Shown piece by piece: positions 1 through 7,033 of a stretch of DNA of 41,706 bases; position 1 is the stretch's first letter; each line of letters begins with the position of its first letter. Position numbers and translations under genes: made by a program. Below the pieces are notes generated by a model that worked only from the letters and a program-made list of their open reading frames with translations, was not told the origin of the DNA and ran no database searches. The stretch lies in IMG/VR virus record IMGVR_UViG_3300020202_000139, positions 1 to 41,706 of that record; one strand, given 5' to 3'. The stretch is from a virus.

Positions 1-581
1 AGTGGATCATTTATCCACTGATCGTGCGCGGCCTTCAGGATCGTGTCGAGCTTGTCGCCGATCTCGGGAGCGCAACCGGTGGCGACGGCCTTGAGGACGG
101 CGGCGATGTCGTCGACACCACCGACGTTCGACACGGTCTCGGCCTTCGCTTTGAGGACCTCGGTGAGCCGCTCGTCCTGCATCTTGGCGATGTCGGCTTC
201 GAGCTTCTCGCGGGCGGCCTTCTCGACGGCGACCGCTTCGGCGACGGCCTTCTGCGTTTCGGTCAGTTCGGGTTCGGGCTTGTCGGCTTCGGCCTTGAGG
301 TACTCGGCGACTTTGGCGTCGTGATCGGCGATCGCCTTGGTCACGGCCGCGGCGACGGCCTCATCGATCGCCTTCTGCGTCGCGGCGGTCTGCTCGGGGG
401 TGGGGTCGGTGTTCTCGGGCACGGGGGCTCCCTTGCGGGTCGTGGACGGGACGGTGCGCGTGTCGCGCTTGTACAACTCGATGTCAGAAAGACCGTTCGA
501 ACCGGCGAAGCACACGTCGACCCGGTCGACGATCAGCCCCTTCAGGCGGGCTTGCAGCGGCACGGCGTCGACGCGAGGCAT
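1..581 (-). CDS. Scaffold-like coiled-coil head protein, partial
   Basis: This reading frame starts at 581 and is open to the window edge, so its C-terminus is missing; 193 codons are visible. Its ATG shares one base with the stop of the XkdF-like protease gene (TGATG). After about 60 residues with a basic start (MPRVDAVPLQARLKG), the protein becomes very rich in Ala, Lys and Glu with heptad-like spacing (TETQKAVAEAVAVEKAARE), as in scaffolding or capsid-delta domains. In phage head operons the gene after an XkdF-like protease is commonly a scaffold or scaffold-capsid precursor; the order here is XkdF-like, then this gene. It is therefore most likely a head-assembly scaffold that the protease cleaves. 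I do not recognise a specific family, and a fused capsid domain could follow beyond the edge. Confidence 0.6.
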   Translation of the reverse strand, partial: MPRVDAVPLQARLKGLIVDRVDVCFAGSNGLSDIELYKRDTRTVPSTTRKGAPVPENTDPTPEQTAATQKAIDEAVAAAVTKAIADHDAKVAEYLKAEADKPEPELTETQKAVAEAVAVEKAAREKLEADIAKMQDERLTEVLKAKAETVSNVGGVDDIAAVLKAVATGCAPEIGDKLDTILKAAHDQWINDP

Positions 582-1045
582 CAGGCGGCCACCGGCACTC
601 GCAGGGACCGGCCCTGAATCGAGAACATGTGCTTCGTGTTCTTGATGCGGTCGTAGACGGCACGGTCCGGGTAGTGGAACCCGACCCACCAGCCCTGATG
701 CAGCGGCCATTCGCCAGCAGCGTTCTTCTCCAGGCCCATCGCCGCTTGCTTCTCGGGTGTGTAGACGACGGACTCGACGAGCGTGCCGAGCGCTTCGCCT
801 TGGTGGTCCTCGCCGGACTCGCGGAACGCCATCGTGAACAGGTAGGCGGCCGTTTCCAGATCCTCGATCGGGACGTTCTCGCCTTGGCTGTCAACGACCT
901 CGGTGCCGTCTTTGGCGACCGAGACGTTGGCCCAGCCGAACACGACCTGGTCGACGTCGGATTTGCGTACGGTGTCGAACGCGAGCGACAGCGCGACCGG
1001 TTCGAGATCGTCGGCGTTGGCTGCGATGTCGAGCGGTGCGGTCAT
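581..1045 (-). CDS. XkdF-like prohead serine protease domain protein
   Basis: A 154-residue protein that fits the XkdF-like family (putative phage head maturation protease, Peptidase_S78_2). Typical features are VVFGWANVSVAKDG near residue 35, the acidic DSQGE/IEDLE stretch, then GTLVESVVYTPEKQ, WWVGFHYPD and a C-terminal MFSIQGRSLRV. Family members process scaffold or capsid precursor during head maturation. It lies directly before a scaffold-like gene and after the portal and minor head genes, the usual order. A hairpin (1065-1110) and a possible promoter (1144-1177) lie in the 178-base gap upstream, so it may have its own transcription start. Family assignment is by sequence look; protease activity is inferred. 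Confidence 0.85.
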   Translation of the reverse strand: MTAPLDIAANADDLEPVALSLAFDTVRKSDVDQVVFGWANVSVAKDGTEVVDSQGENVPIEDLETAAYLFTMAFRESGEDHQGEALGTLVESVVYTPEKQAAMGLEKNAAGEWPLHQGWWVGFHYPDRAVYDRIKNTKHMFSIQGRSLRVPVAA

Positions 1046-1064
1046 GGGTCCTCAAACGGCGAAA

Positions 1065-1110
1065 GCCCGTCGAGCGACGACCGGATTGGAGACGGTCGTG
1101 CTCGGCGGGC
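1065..1110 (-). terminator. Long hairpin in the XkdF leader (terminator or attenuator)
   Basis: Arms at 1065-1083 and 1093-1110 pair over about 18 bp (GCCCGTCGAGC against GCTCGGCGGGC, then GACGACCG against CGGTCGT) around a 9-base loop. Read on the minus strand the stem is followed by CTTTCGCC, a short T-tract only. It stands 20 bases before the XkdF start codon, so it could act as a leaky terminator or attenuator, or shape the leader. Confidence 0.5.
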
Positions 1111-1143
1111 CTTCAGGGGGGCGCTGTGCCGGTGTGTGTTCTG

Positions 1144-1177
1144 GTTGTACGACAGGTCAGCGGCGCATGTGCGGAAC
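1144..1177 (-). promoter_or_regulatory. Candidate promoter for the XkdF gene
   Basis: Minus-strand GTTCCGC (1171-1177) runs into a weak -35 (GCACAT), a 17-base spacer and TACAAC as -10 (1144-1149). The TTCCGC block and the 17-base spacing match the stronger promoters at 1520, 5781 and 22754, but both hexamers are poorer. The transcript would have a leader of about 90 bases containing the 1065-1110 hairpin. Confidence 0.3.
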
Positions 1178-1203
1178 TTCTACGCCGCGGGCCACAACTT
1201 TTC

Positions 1204-1217
1204 GCAACCGTGGTTGA
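1204..1217. promoter_or_regulatory. GCAACC palindrome, copy 1
   Basis: GCAACCGTGGTTGA is a 14-base near-perfect palindrome (one end base off) in the gap between the HTH gene and the XkdF gene. Equivalent intergenic palindromes occur at 5822 and 20567. It is probably a protein-binding site for a late regulator; no function is proven. Confidence 0.5.
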
Positions 1218-1223
1218 CGGTCG

Positions 1224-1514
1224 TTACGCCGCTTCGGTGCTCGGGTCGGCCTGCACCGTGTCGCGCATCGGCCGGATCCGCTTGCCGGTGTTGGGGTCGA
1301 AGTCGGCGAGCAGTTTCGTCAACAACTGCCGGCTGTGGCCCGTTTCACGCTCGATCTTCGTCATCGGCACGCCGGCCTGGCGTAGCAACCAGATGCAGTG
1401 CAGGCGCCCGTCGAGCGCTTCCGCGGCGGCGTTCAGGTGGCGTTGCCGCACGGAGTCGTACTCTTTGGCACGGTTGAGGAGGCTGTTGACGTGGTCCGGG
1501 TTCGGTTTCATCAA
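1224..1514 (-). CDS. Small helix-turn-helix protein in the head operon
   Basis: A 96-residue protein with a convincing helix-turn-helix around residues 44-70 (LRQAGVPMTKIERETGHSRQ then LLTKLLADF), resembling resolvase- or sigma-region-4-type DNA-binding helices. The start may be the first or second of two consecutive ATG codons (1514 or 1511). A phage-type promoter (-10 at 1520-1525) sits about 5-8 bases upstream, so its transcript could be leaderless. It lies between head genes and just upstream of a palindromic site and another promoter, so a role as a late regulator is possible. The HTH is seen; the regulatory target is inference. Confidence 0.75.
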   Translation of the reverse strand: MMKPNPDHVNSLLNRAKEYDSVRQRHLNAAAEALDGRLHCIWLLRQAGVPMTKIERETGHSRQLLTKLLADFDPNTGKRIRPMRDTVQADPSTEAA

Positions 1515-1519
1515 CGGTG

Positions 1520-1551
1520 AGTATGAGCCATCGGCCGTGGACCGGCACGGA
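1520..1551 (-). promoter_or_regulatory. Phage promoter before the HTH gene
   Basis: Read on the minus strand: TTTCCGTGCCG, a 17-base spacer, then CATACT at 1525-1520, followed 5-8 bases later by the start codons 1514/1511. The same TTCCG...N17...CATA arrangement precedes the portal gene and the 74-residue HTH gene. It would give a nearly leaderless mRNA. Confidence 0.5.
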
Positions 1552-1556
1552 AAGGA

Positions 1557-1760
1557 TCACGAGGAGACCTCGATGCGTTCGAGCGCTTCAGTCCACCGGC
1601 GAACGAACAACCGGCGGTGGCGCTCCATCGCGCGGTTGATCCCCTTGTGTGTTTGCCGCTTCATGCCTGGGCGCCAGCCGGGTTGGAGTAGGTCGTACAC
1701 GTGCGGGCAGATGAACACGGGCCCGCACTCGGGGCAGCGGATGGGCTCGTGATGGGTCAT
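1557..1760 (-). CDS. Small basic protein with a cysteine cluster
   Basis: A 67-residue protein starting MTHHEPIRCPECGP. Cys9, Cys12 and Cys18 with His20 form a plausible small zinc knuckle, followed by a strongly basic helical C-terminus (HKGINRAMERHRRLFVRRWTEA). The ATG overlaps the previous stop as ATGA (1757-1760), so it is translationally coupled to the 98-residue gene. I recognise no family; zinc and nucleic-acid binding are guesses from composition. Confidence 0.65.
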   Translation of the reverse strand: MTHHEPIRCPECGPVFICPHVYDLLQPGWRPGMKRQTHKGINRAMERHRRLFVRRWTEALERIEVSS

Positions 1761-2053
1761 GGCCCGATCCGGTTGTACATGGTCCGGCAGAGTTTGCGGC
1801 GCTGCGTCAGCGACATCGTGAGCAGCGTCCAGGCGAGGAAGAACCCGGCCACGTCGCCGTTCTTCGCGGCGCTCTCCATGCAGTAGCGCACGTCGCCGTC
1901 CTTCACGTTGTAGTCGTCGAGCACGATGTGCAGGGAGCCGCCGGCGAGGTTGCTCTGGCCGTTGGCGCACAGGCGCGACGGCAGTTCCTGGTACCAGCGC
2001 ACCATCGGCCACACCTCGGGCACGGTCGGACGGTCGGGGGCGCGGCCGCTCAT
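1757..2053 (-). CDS. Hypothetical phage protein, 98 residues
   Basis: A 98-residue protein of unknown function in the head-gene operon. Residues 15-40 carry tryptophan and tyrosine (VWPMVRWYQELP), the middle is acidic (HIVLDDYNVKDGD) and the C-terminal half looks helical (GFFLAWTLLTMSLTQRR). That hydrophobic stretch is short for a membrane segment. Both ends overlap neighbours by ATGA, which fixes the start at 2053. The position between the minor head protein and the protease would suit a small head-completion or accessory protein, but nothing in the sequence proves it. Confidence 0.65.
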   Translation of the reverse strand: MSGRAPDRPTVPEVWPMVRWYQELPSRLCANGQSNLAGGSLHIVLDDYNVKDGDVRYCMESAAKNGDVAGFFLAWTLLTMSLTQRRKLCRTMYNRIGP

Positions 2054-2310
2054 GGCCGGACGATTGAGTAGCGCCCCACCGTGGCGGGGTCGGGGTGAAT
2101 CTCCATCGCGAGGTCGGGAGCCTCCTGCGTGATCTCGACGACGATCGACTTGCCGTCCTCGCCGACGGTCGCCTTCACCTTCGCGCCGACCACGCGCACC
2201 CCCAACTGCTTCACGACGGCGCCCGTGGCGTCGATCACCGCGCCGGGCTCCATGTTCGCGTCGGGCACCGGGATGATGGCAGAGAACCGGGGGGTCGTGT
2301 CGCCGCTCAT
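2050..2310 (-). CDS. Small beta-rich hypothetical protein
   Basis: An 86-residue protein, MSGDTTPRFSAIIPVPDANM onwards, with alternating hydrophobic residues (GVRVVGAKVKATVGEDG, then SIVVEITQEAP) that suggest a small beta-sandwich or barrel. The start at 2310 is set by the ATGA overlap with the gene before it; its stop likewise overlaps the next start. No recognised family. A virion decoration or accessory role would fit the operon position but is only a possibility. Confidence 0.65.
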   Translation of the reverse strand: MSGDTTPRFSAIIPVPDANMEPGAVIDATGAVVKQLGVRVVGAKVKATVGEDGKSIVVEITQEAPDLAMEIHPDPATVGRYSIVRP

Positions 2311-2501
2311 ATCGACCCCCGGAACGGTGGCAGGTTCGAATGCTCGGGCAGGTCCGCGTCGTCGTAGAGCGAGTCGACCACGTCGAGCTTGATCGTTCGA
2401 TGGTCGTCGGGCAGATCCTCGACCATGACCTCGGCGCGGTGCTTGATCCAGTCGGCGATGACGATGTCGCGACGGACGTTCTCGTACAACGGCGCGATCA
2501 C
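2307..2501 (-). CDS. Small acidic hypothetical protein, GTG start
   Basis: A 64-residue protein beginning at a GTG codon (2501) that overlaps the upstream stop as GTGA. A longer ATG-started version in the same frame would overlap the neighbour by 60 bases and has no matching coding signal, so GTG is preferred. Acidic middle (EVMVEDLPDDHR and VVDSLYDDADLPEH). No family recognised and no membrane or metal-binding motif seen. Confidence 0.6.
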   Translation of the reverse strand: MIAPLYENVRRDIVIADWIKHRAEVMVEDLPDDHRTIKLDVVDSLYDDADLPEHSNLPPFRGSI

Positions 2502-2815
2502 AGCACGCCCTCCATGACGTCGCGCGCCACCGACGTGATGACCTCGGCCCGCGTTGGACATCGGCGGGGGGACCGCTCGGCTCTGGCAACGGCAAGTTGC
2601 CAGCGGCGTTCGACCTCGGCGAACAACTCGTCAACGTCGTCCTGGTGTCGGCACAGCAGCGCGAGGCGCGTGGCAGCCAACTCCTCCTCCATGCGCTGAC
2701 GGTTCAACAGCACCGTGAGGGAACGCATCGACCCGTCGAGGTCGACGGCCGCGCGAGCGGCCGGGGCGTTCACTGCCCGTATCCGTGCGCCGATGCGTTC
2801 AATCTCGTCGCTCAT
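2498..2815 (-). CDS. Helical hypothetical protein, 105 residues
   Basis: A 105-residue, largely alpha-helical protein (MSDEIERIGARIRAV..., then MEEELAATRLALLCRHQDD and VDELFAEVERRWQLAVARAE), likely a coiled coil. ATGA overlaps at both ends fix the start at 2815. It follows a cysteine-containing 149-residue protein and precedes small acidic proteins in the head operon. No family recognised. Confidence 0.65.
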   Translation of the reverse strand: MSDEIERIGARIRAVNAPAARAAVDLDGSMRSLTVLLNRQRMEEELAATRLALLCRHQDDVDELFAEVERRWQLAVARAERSPRRCPTRAEVITSVARDVMEGVL

Positions 2816-3261
2816 TCGTGCATCTGCGCTTCGATCAGCACGCCGTGATCGGCGAGCACCGCACGCACCGCGGCATGCACGGCTTGGCTCAGCGTGTCGA
2901 TGGCCTCCGATGACGTGAGCGCCCAGCGCTCGCGGGAGCCGTAGTCCTGGATCGTGACGTAGCCGCTCGTTCTCGTGTGGACGACCTCGCGGCCGCCATC
3001 CTTCCACGCCGGCTGGATCTCTTCCCAGCACATCGGGCAGCGGTAGAAGCCCTCGGCGTCGCAGTCGTCGCCGTGGCCCATCGTGCACGGCAGGCCCTCC
3101 CACTCCAGCGTCGGGTAGCCGTCGTCGTAGAAGTGGCCGTGGCCGGCGGCATCGACCATGCGCCAGTCGGGATCGGGCACACGGCCAACGTCGATCGTCT
3201 CGTGGTCGCGGATGACCTCTAGCGTGATGTCCGGCCAGAACCTCAGCATGCTGGTTGCCAT
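2812..3261 (-). CDS. Hypothetical protein with zinc-finger-like centre
   Basis: A 149-residue protein. The N-terminus is beta-like (MLRFWPDITLEVIRDHETID). The centre holds Cys59, His63, Cys67, then CPMCWEE near residue 75, a possible zinc site. The C-terminal third is helical (SSEAIDTLSQAVHAAVRAVL). The start at 3261 is supported by a purine-rich ribosome site (GAGAGGGGAACGC before ATG). The 105 bases between it and the minor head gene hold only a 6-bp GC stem at about 3288-3315. No family recognised. Confidence 0.7.
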   Translation of the reverse strand: MATSMLRFWPDITLEVIRDHETIDVGRVPDPDWRMVDAAGHGHFYDDGYPTLEWEGLPCTMGHGDDCDAEGFYRCPMCWEEIQPAWKDGGREVVHTRTSGYVTIQDYGSRERWALTSSEAIDTLSQAVHAAVRAVLADHGVLIEAQMHE

Positions 3262-3366
3262 GCGTTCCCCTCTCGTTGGAGCCGGCCCGCCCGGGGCTTC
3301 ATGGGCACCCCGGACGTAGGCCGACCCCCCCCAACAGTACGCGACCCCCCAGACTCCGCCAACGCC

Positions 3367-4293
3367 CTACGTGAGCAAAATCACCGTGCAGCGGCATTTC
3401 TGGTGGATTGGTGGGAAAAGGAACGTCGTCTTCGCACCCTTGAACTCCTCGACGAACGACTCGCCAAATCCAACCACCGCGCCATCCAGCGGAGAACAAC
3501 GCGGACAGGTCCGGTCGTCGTACGTCACGACGATTTGGCGCCGAGCGTGCTGCGTGTTGATGAGCTCGTCACGGGCCGCCTGTTCCCACGACAGGTGAAC
3601 CCCTCGGTTCGCGGCGGTCATGATCTCGGTCCTCGCGATCGTTTCCGCCCGGGTGCGTAGCAGCCGTTTCGCGTACCGGTCCACCGCTGTCGCCCGCCCC
3701 CGCGCCGTCTTCGGTGCCGCCATCCCCGCCCGGTTCAACGTCGACACGCCCGCCGTCCCCGCGTCGACCGCGGCGAGCTGCACCGCGTAGTTCGCCAACG
3801 CCTGCGCCGAACGCGGATCCAAGCCGACGCTACGGGCAATCAGGCGGGCCGCTTCCTGCGCCGTCAACCGGCCCCGAACCGCCGACACGATCACCCGTTT
3901 CACCGCCTCACGCGTCACCCGTTTCTCGTGCGCGACCAGGTCGGCGGCCATCGTCCGGGCGGCGCGGATGGCGTACGGGTTCAGGACCGTGAACGACGAC
4001 CCCTCCACACCCGCGACCTTCGCCGCTTCGACCATGGTGCGCAGAAACTCTGCTTGCAGGTTGTCGCCGACCAGCGCCGCATCCGATTTGAACGTCGGCA
4101 TCACGTAGAAGTCGTTCCACGGGATCATGTCAACGGAGATCCCACGGTGCGCTTCGATCAGCTTGGCGACCTCGGCTTCGGGGAACGCTGCTTGTAGGCC
4201 GTTCATCGTTCGGCGGACCGCGGCGGCTAAACGCCGCTCGGCTTTGTCGGCGACGGCGAGCAGCGCGTCCGCTTGGTCAGTCGTTGTTGGCAT
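3367..4293 (-). CDS. Phage minor head protein (Mu F / SPP1 gp7 family)
   Basis: A 308-residue protein starting MPTTTDQADALLAV at 4293; the frame is open further upstream, but that part is an arginine/serine-rich shadow of the portal gene, so this ATG is used and overlaps the portal by 17 bases. The C-terminus has the hallmark of the Mu F/SPP1 gp7 fold: a helical RTEIMTAANRGVHLSWEQA, then DDRTCPRCSPLDG and PPIHQKCRCTV, with cysteine pairs that look metal-binding. These proteins sit near the portal, enter the procapsid and help DNA packaging or ejection. The location directly after the portal gene is canonical. Confidence 0.9.
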   Translation of the reverse strand: MPTTTDQADALLAVADKAERRLAAAVRRTMNGLQAAFPEAEVAKLIEAHRGISVDMIPWNDFYVMPTFKSDAALVGDNLQAEFLRTMVEAAKVAGVEGSSFTVLNPYAIRAARTMAADLVAHEKRVTREAVKRVIVSAVRGRLTAQEAARLIARSVGLDPRSAQALANYAVQLAAVDAGTAGVSTLNRAGMAAPKTARGRATAVDRYAKRLLRTRAETIARTEIMTAANRGVHLSWEQAARDELINTQHARRQIVVTYDDRTCPRCSPLDGAVVGFGESFVEEFKGAKTTFLFPPIHQKCRCTVILLT

Positions 4294-5773
4294 CGTCCGC
4301 GAGTTCGGGGTCGATGTCGGGGTCGAACTCCGGCTCGGGCTCGGGCTTGTCGTCGACCTCGCGCGTGTCCTCGCGCTCGGCGTCGTCGTCCTCCTCGGCC
4401 ATGTCCGCCACCGGGATCCCCGTGTGCGCCTGCACGTACTGGGCCAGCTCCGCCGACGGCCACATCGCCATCCCAGTCGAAGCGAGATCGACAAGCATCT
4501 TCACGATCTGCTCCGCCGTCGTCGACTCCGGCGGCGCCACCTCAAAAAACGGAAGCTCGCCCGTCACCCGACCGTTCAACCGCATCAAACGTGGGATCTC
4601 GTGCCGGTTGATCACATCAGCCATGCTGCCAAGCAGGCCCATCATCGACCGGCGCAGCATCTCATCTTTCGTCACCGCGACACCCTGCGACGACCCGATG
4701 CCGCCCTGCTCGTGACCCATCAGGATCACGTCGGCGAGCACGCTCATGGCCATCTCTCGGGCGTAACGGGCGATCGTGTTCCCGATATCGGAGCGGCCCT
4801 GCCCTGGCGACGCGAGCAACTCGAACTTGTACAACGGGTGGCCGGACACCTTGCCGTCGTCGTCGGTGGCGTACACCATCGGGAGCACGACGCCCATCTG
4901 CTCGTCGACGCGCACGTCCTTGACGAGTTTCTCGTACTCCGCTTTGGTCGTGTCGTTGGTGTAGGCCTCGACGTCGATGTAGCACACGGGCATGCCGGCC
5001 AGGTTGCGTTCGTGGCCGATGCCTTCGATCTCTTGGAGCCGCTTTTTTTGCCACCACGGTTCGTACGCCCGGCGCAGCATGGAGTAGCCCTGCGGGTTCC
5101 CTTTGCGGGTCGTGGTGCGGAACAGCAGACCGCGGCCGATCGGTAGGAACACCTTGCCTTTGTCCTGGGTTTGCTGCCACCAGCCCTTGACGCCGCCGTC
5201 CTCGTCGAACTCCCACTTCGTCAGGGAGTCTTGGCCTTTGAACGAGAACTTGCGCCACCCCCACCGGCCGTCCGTGTACTTCGACGAGTCGCCCGGCAGC
5301 GGCTGCTGGCCGTTGCGGGGCTTGTACACCATGTGCGCCCACGACCACCCGAACTGGACCATCGTGGCGGCCTCGGCAACCATCGCCGACCAGCTGTGCG
5401 ACATGTCGCCCATGCACTGCTCGACGAACTCGGCGTCCGCGACAGAGTCGGGGTTGTCCGGGTCGAACGGGGACACGGTCCAGGTGGCGCCGGTCATCCA
5501 TTCCGTCATCAGGAACAGGACACCGCCGGCGATCGGCGAGGCGCCCATCTCCTCGTACACCTTGTTGGCTTTGGTGCCGCGCAGGTTCCGGTCGAATTCT
5601 TCGATGACGATCCCGGAGGTCTGTTTGAGGCCTGACGATCCGATGTCAGCGGCCGCGTTTTTGGCGGTGAGGGTGTCGTCGCCGGTGTCGCGCTGTTGGG
5701 CTTTGCCGACGTACACGGTGCGGGCGAGGGTGCGGTCGAAGCGGTCTGTGGGCGCGTCGGCGACGTCGGTCAT
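4277..5773 (-). CDS. Phage portal protein (DUF935/Mu gp29-like)
   Basis: A 498-residue protein starting MTDVADAPTDRFDRT at 5773. The conserved middle includes VYEEMGASPIAGGVLFLMTEW, an aromatic-rich IGRGLLFRTTTRKGNP-type segment, and a helical GGIGSSQGVAVTKDEML with NRHEIPRLMRLNG and FFEVAPPESTTAEQ near the end, all in the style of DUF935-type portals; the tail is very acidic (DDDAEREDTREVDD). The portal forms the dodecameric DNA gateway at the head vertex. The next gene is the minor head protein, as expected. A phage-type promoter lies 8-40 bases upstream, so the message may be leaderless. Confidence 0.85.
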   Translation of the reverse strand: MTDVADAPTDRFDRTLARTVYVGKAQQRDTGDDTLTAKNAAADIGSSGLKQTSGIVIEEFDRNLRGTKANKVYEEMGASPIAGGVLFLMTEWMTGATWTVSPFDPDNPDSVADAEFVEQCMGDMSHSWSAMVAEAATMVQFGWSWAHMVYKPRNGQQPLPGDSSKYTDGRWGWRKFSFKGQDSLTKWEFDEDGGVKGWWQQTQDKGKVFLPIGRGLLFRTTTRKGNPQGYSMLRRAYEPWWQKKRLQEIEGIGHERNLAGMPVCYIDVEAYTNDTTKAEYEKLVKDVRVDEQMGVVLPMVYATDDDGKVSGHPLYKFELLASPGQGRSDIGNTIARYAREMAMSVLADVILMGHEQGGIGSSQGVAVTKDEMLRRSMMGLLGSMADVINRHEIPRLMRLNGRVTGELPFFEVAPPESTTAEQIVKMLVDLASTGMAMWPSAELAQYVQAHTGIPVADMAEEDDDAEREDTREVDDKPEPEPEFDPDIDPELADDANND

Positions 5774-5780
5774 TCTGCGC

Positions 5781-5813
5781 AGTATGAGGCCGGACGGTCG
5801 TCCTGTCGCGGAA
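5781..5813 (-). promoter_or_regulatory. Phage promoter before the portal gene
   Basis: On the minus strand: GTTCCGCGACA, a 17-base spacer, then CATACT at 5786-5781, 7 bases before the portal ATG (5773). A near-identical block precedes the gene starting at 22746. The transcription start would fall at about the start codon. Confidence 0.6.
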
Positions 5814-5821
5814 CCGTTCCC

Positions 5822-5835
5822 GCAACCACGGTTGC
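5822..5835. promoter_or_regulatory. GCAACC palindrome, copy 2
   Basis: GCAACCACGGTTGC, a perfect 14-base palindrome, lies 12 bases upstream of the portal promoter -35 region. That is a position suited to an activator site. Related copies are at 1204 and 20567. Confidence 0.55.
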
Positions 5836-5889
5836 TACGCGTATCGGACCCCCGGAGGGGCCCGGTGCTTGGGGCTGGCAGAGCCTTAG

Positions 5890-5962
5890 TGGCGGGAGGG
5901 GGATTCGAACCCACCGACCTCTTGCTTATGAGGCAAGCGTGCTACCGCTGCACTACCCCGCT
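5890..5962 (-). tRNA. tRNA with anticodon CAU (Met or Ile2)
   Basis: A 73-base cloverleaf: acceptor AGCGGGG against CTCCCGC, D-arm GTGC/GCAC, anticodon arm CTTGC-CTCATAA-GCAAG, T-arm GTGGG-TTCGAAT-CCCCC, A73, no encoded CCA. Two mismatches are visible, A1:C72 and one in the T-stem (T50:C64). The anticodon CAU could be elongator Met or lysidine-modified Ile2; the three stacked G:C pairs of an initiator are absent. It sits between a small-gene cluster and the portal gene. A GC hairpin at about 5846-5868 beyond the 3' end could terminate it. Confidence 0.85.
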
Positions 5963-6001
5963 GCGTCGATCGTACCGTCGTCGCCCGCGGGTGCGGCGGA
6001 C

Positions 6002-6307
6002 CTAGTCGCCGGTCACGACGGACGATCCGTCGGCCCGCCACTGCACCGCCTCGCGCGGCATCGTCAGGTACCACGTCGGCCGGCGCCGGATCTTGGCCCA
6101 CAGCCACCGCACCCCGCGGAGGCGCACCATCTTGACGTCCTTCGTCGCGACGTTGGCGACGTAGCGGATGCTGGCCGGCCGGACGGTGCCGGAGACCATG
6201 AACGTCTCCATGTCGCCCCGCTCTGCAAGGATGCGTTCAACCAGGGATTGCGCCTCGGCGAGCCGGTCGGGGTCGAACCAGTCGCTCATTCGTCGGGGCT
6301 CGTTCAC
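6002..6307 (-). CDS. Hypothetical protein, 101 residues
   Basis: Starts at GTG 6307, which overlaps the preceding stop as GTGA; an internal ATG at 6289 (MSDWFDPDRLAEAQS) is the alternative. The protein has a helical N-terminus, then a beta-like, basic half (VRPASIRYVANVATKDVKM, VRWLWAKIRRRPTWYLTMPR). It ends 40 bases before the tRNA. The family is unknown. It belongs to a chain of very small coupled genes between the terminase and portal. Confidence 0.65.
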   Translation of the reverse strand: MNEPRRMSDWFDPDRLAEAQSLVERILAERGDMETFMVSGTVRPASIRYVANVATKDVKMVRLRGVRWLWAKIRRRPTWYLTMPREAVQWRADGSSVVTGD

Positions 6308-6672
6308 GCTGCCATCCTTCCACGCCGCTGCGCGGCCACACATCGGCTCTTGATGGTGCGGAGCCGTTTGTCACGGTCGAAGTAGTTTTCGCCTTGCAGG
6401 TTCCGCAGGCACCGCACCCCTAGCTCCATGGCGAAGACGTAGCCGTCGAAGCGGTCCATGCCCCGCGACCGGCCGACGTGCCACGCTCCGCAGAACCCGC
6501 ACCGGTACGGCTCGACGTGCCGGCCGTCCTTGGCGTAGAGGGCGCGGGCGTGGCGTTGCGCCGTGGCCCGGTCCGGGTATTTGACTTTGCTCACCCATTT
6601 GCCGCGGTCGGACCAGCGGATGTGTTGGCGCATTTCCGGTGGGACGCGGTCGATGACCGTCGAACGTTTCAC
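6304..6672 (-). CDS. Basic protein with a single zinc-knuckle-like CxxC
   Basis: A 122-residue, strongly basic protein (VKRSTVIDRVPPEMRQHIRW...). The middle carries YPDRATAQRHARALY and RCGFCGAWHVGR, a CxxC with a nearby His, a pattern seen in small phage proteins containing a C-x-x-C-x(3)-H finger. I chose the GTG at 6672 because it overlaps the preceding stop as GTGA; an upstream ATG at 6702 (MARRPERVFHV) is possible. Function unknown; nucleic-acid binding is plausible from charge. Confidence 0.65.
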   Translation of the reverse strand: MKRSTVIDRVPPEMRQHIRWSDRGKWVSKVKYPDRATAQRHARALYAKDGRHVEPYRCGFCGAWHVGRSRGMDRFDGYVFAMELGVRCLRNLQGENYFDRDKRLRTIKSRCVAAQRRGRMAA

Positions 6673-6839
6673 GTGGAACACACGTTCGGGTCTGCGTGCC
6701 ATGCCTCGTGCCGGTCCTCCATGCCGCGAGGGATCGCAGCGCAGCACGTCGGACAGACAACAAGGCCAGATCGGGACATGATGCCGTGTTCGTCCCATGT
6801 CACGATCGGCCGAACCGGTGCCGGTTCCCACTCGTTCAC
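6669..6839 (-). CDS. Small protein with C-C and H-H pattern
   Basis: A 56-residue protein starting at GTG 6839 (GTGA overlap with the upstream membrane-protein stop). It contains VVCPTCCAAIP followed by RHEAWH, a CxxC...HxxxH spacing typical of a single C2H2-like finger, which also occurs in many tiny actinophage proteins. No specific function can be given. Confidence 0.6.
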   Translation of the reverse strand: MNEWEPAPVRPIVTWDEHGIMSRSGLVVCPTCCAAIPRGMEDRHEAWHADPNVCST

Positions 6840-7033
6840 GGGTCTCGCCTTTGGCCGATGACGAACAGCGTGGCGCCGGCCGCGTACATGAGGCAGATGA
6901 GCCCGCCTTGCAGGACCCGCACGCCGGTGTCGACGTCGTCTAGTTGCACGGAGCATGAGCGCCACAGCGCCCACCAGCACAACGCCGTCCACAACACGAG
7001 ACAGACGACACGGGCCGGCCAACCCCCCGTCAC
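6836..7033 (-). CDS. Small two-helix membrane protein
   Basis: A 65-residue protein with two hydrophobic segments, about residues 7-27 (VVCLVLWTALCWWALW) and 42-60 (LQGGLICLMYAAGATLFVI), and a short basic tail (GQRRDP). It is probably an integral inner-membrane protein with both ends on the same side. The start at 7033 is an ATGA overlap. Holin-like size and topology are noted, but it is far from the lysis genes, so a holin role is not claimed. Confidence 0.65.
   Translation of the reverse strand: MTGGWPARVVCLVLWTALCWWALWRSCSVQLDDVDTGVRVLQGGLICLMYAAGATLFVIGQRRDP

Noticed and set aside
24-1477. Long plus-strand open frames opposite the head genes
   Set aside because: They are Gly/Val/Arg-rich shadows of GC-rich minus-strand genes, with no ribosome site or recognisable domain.
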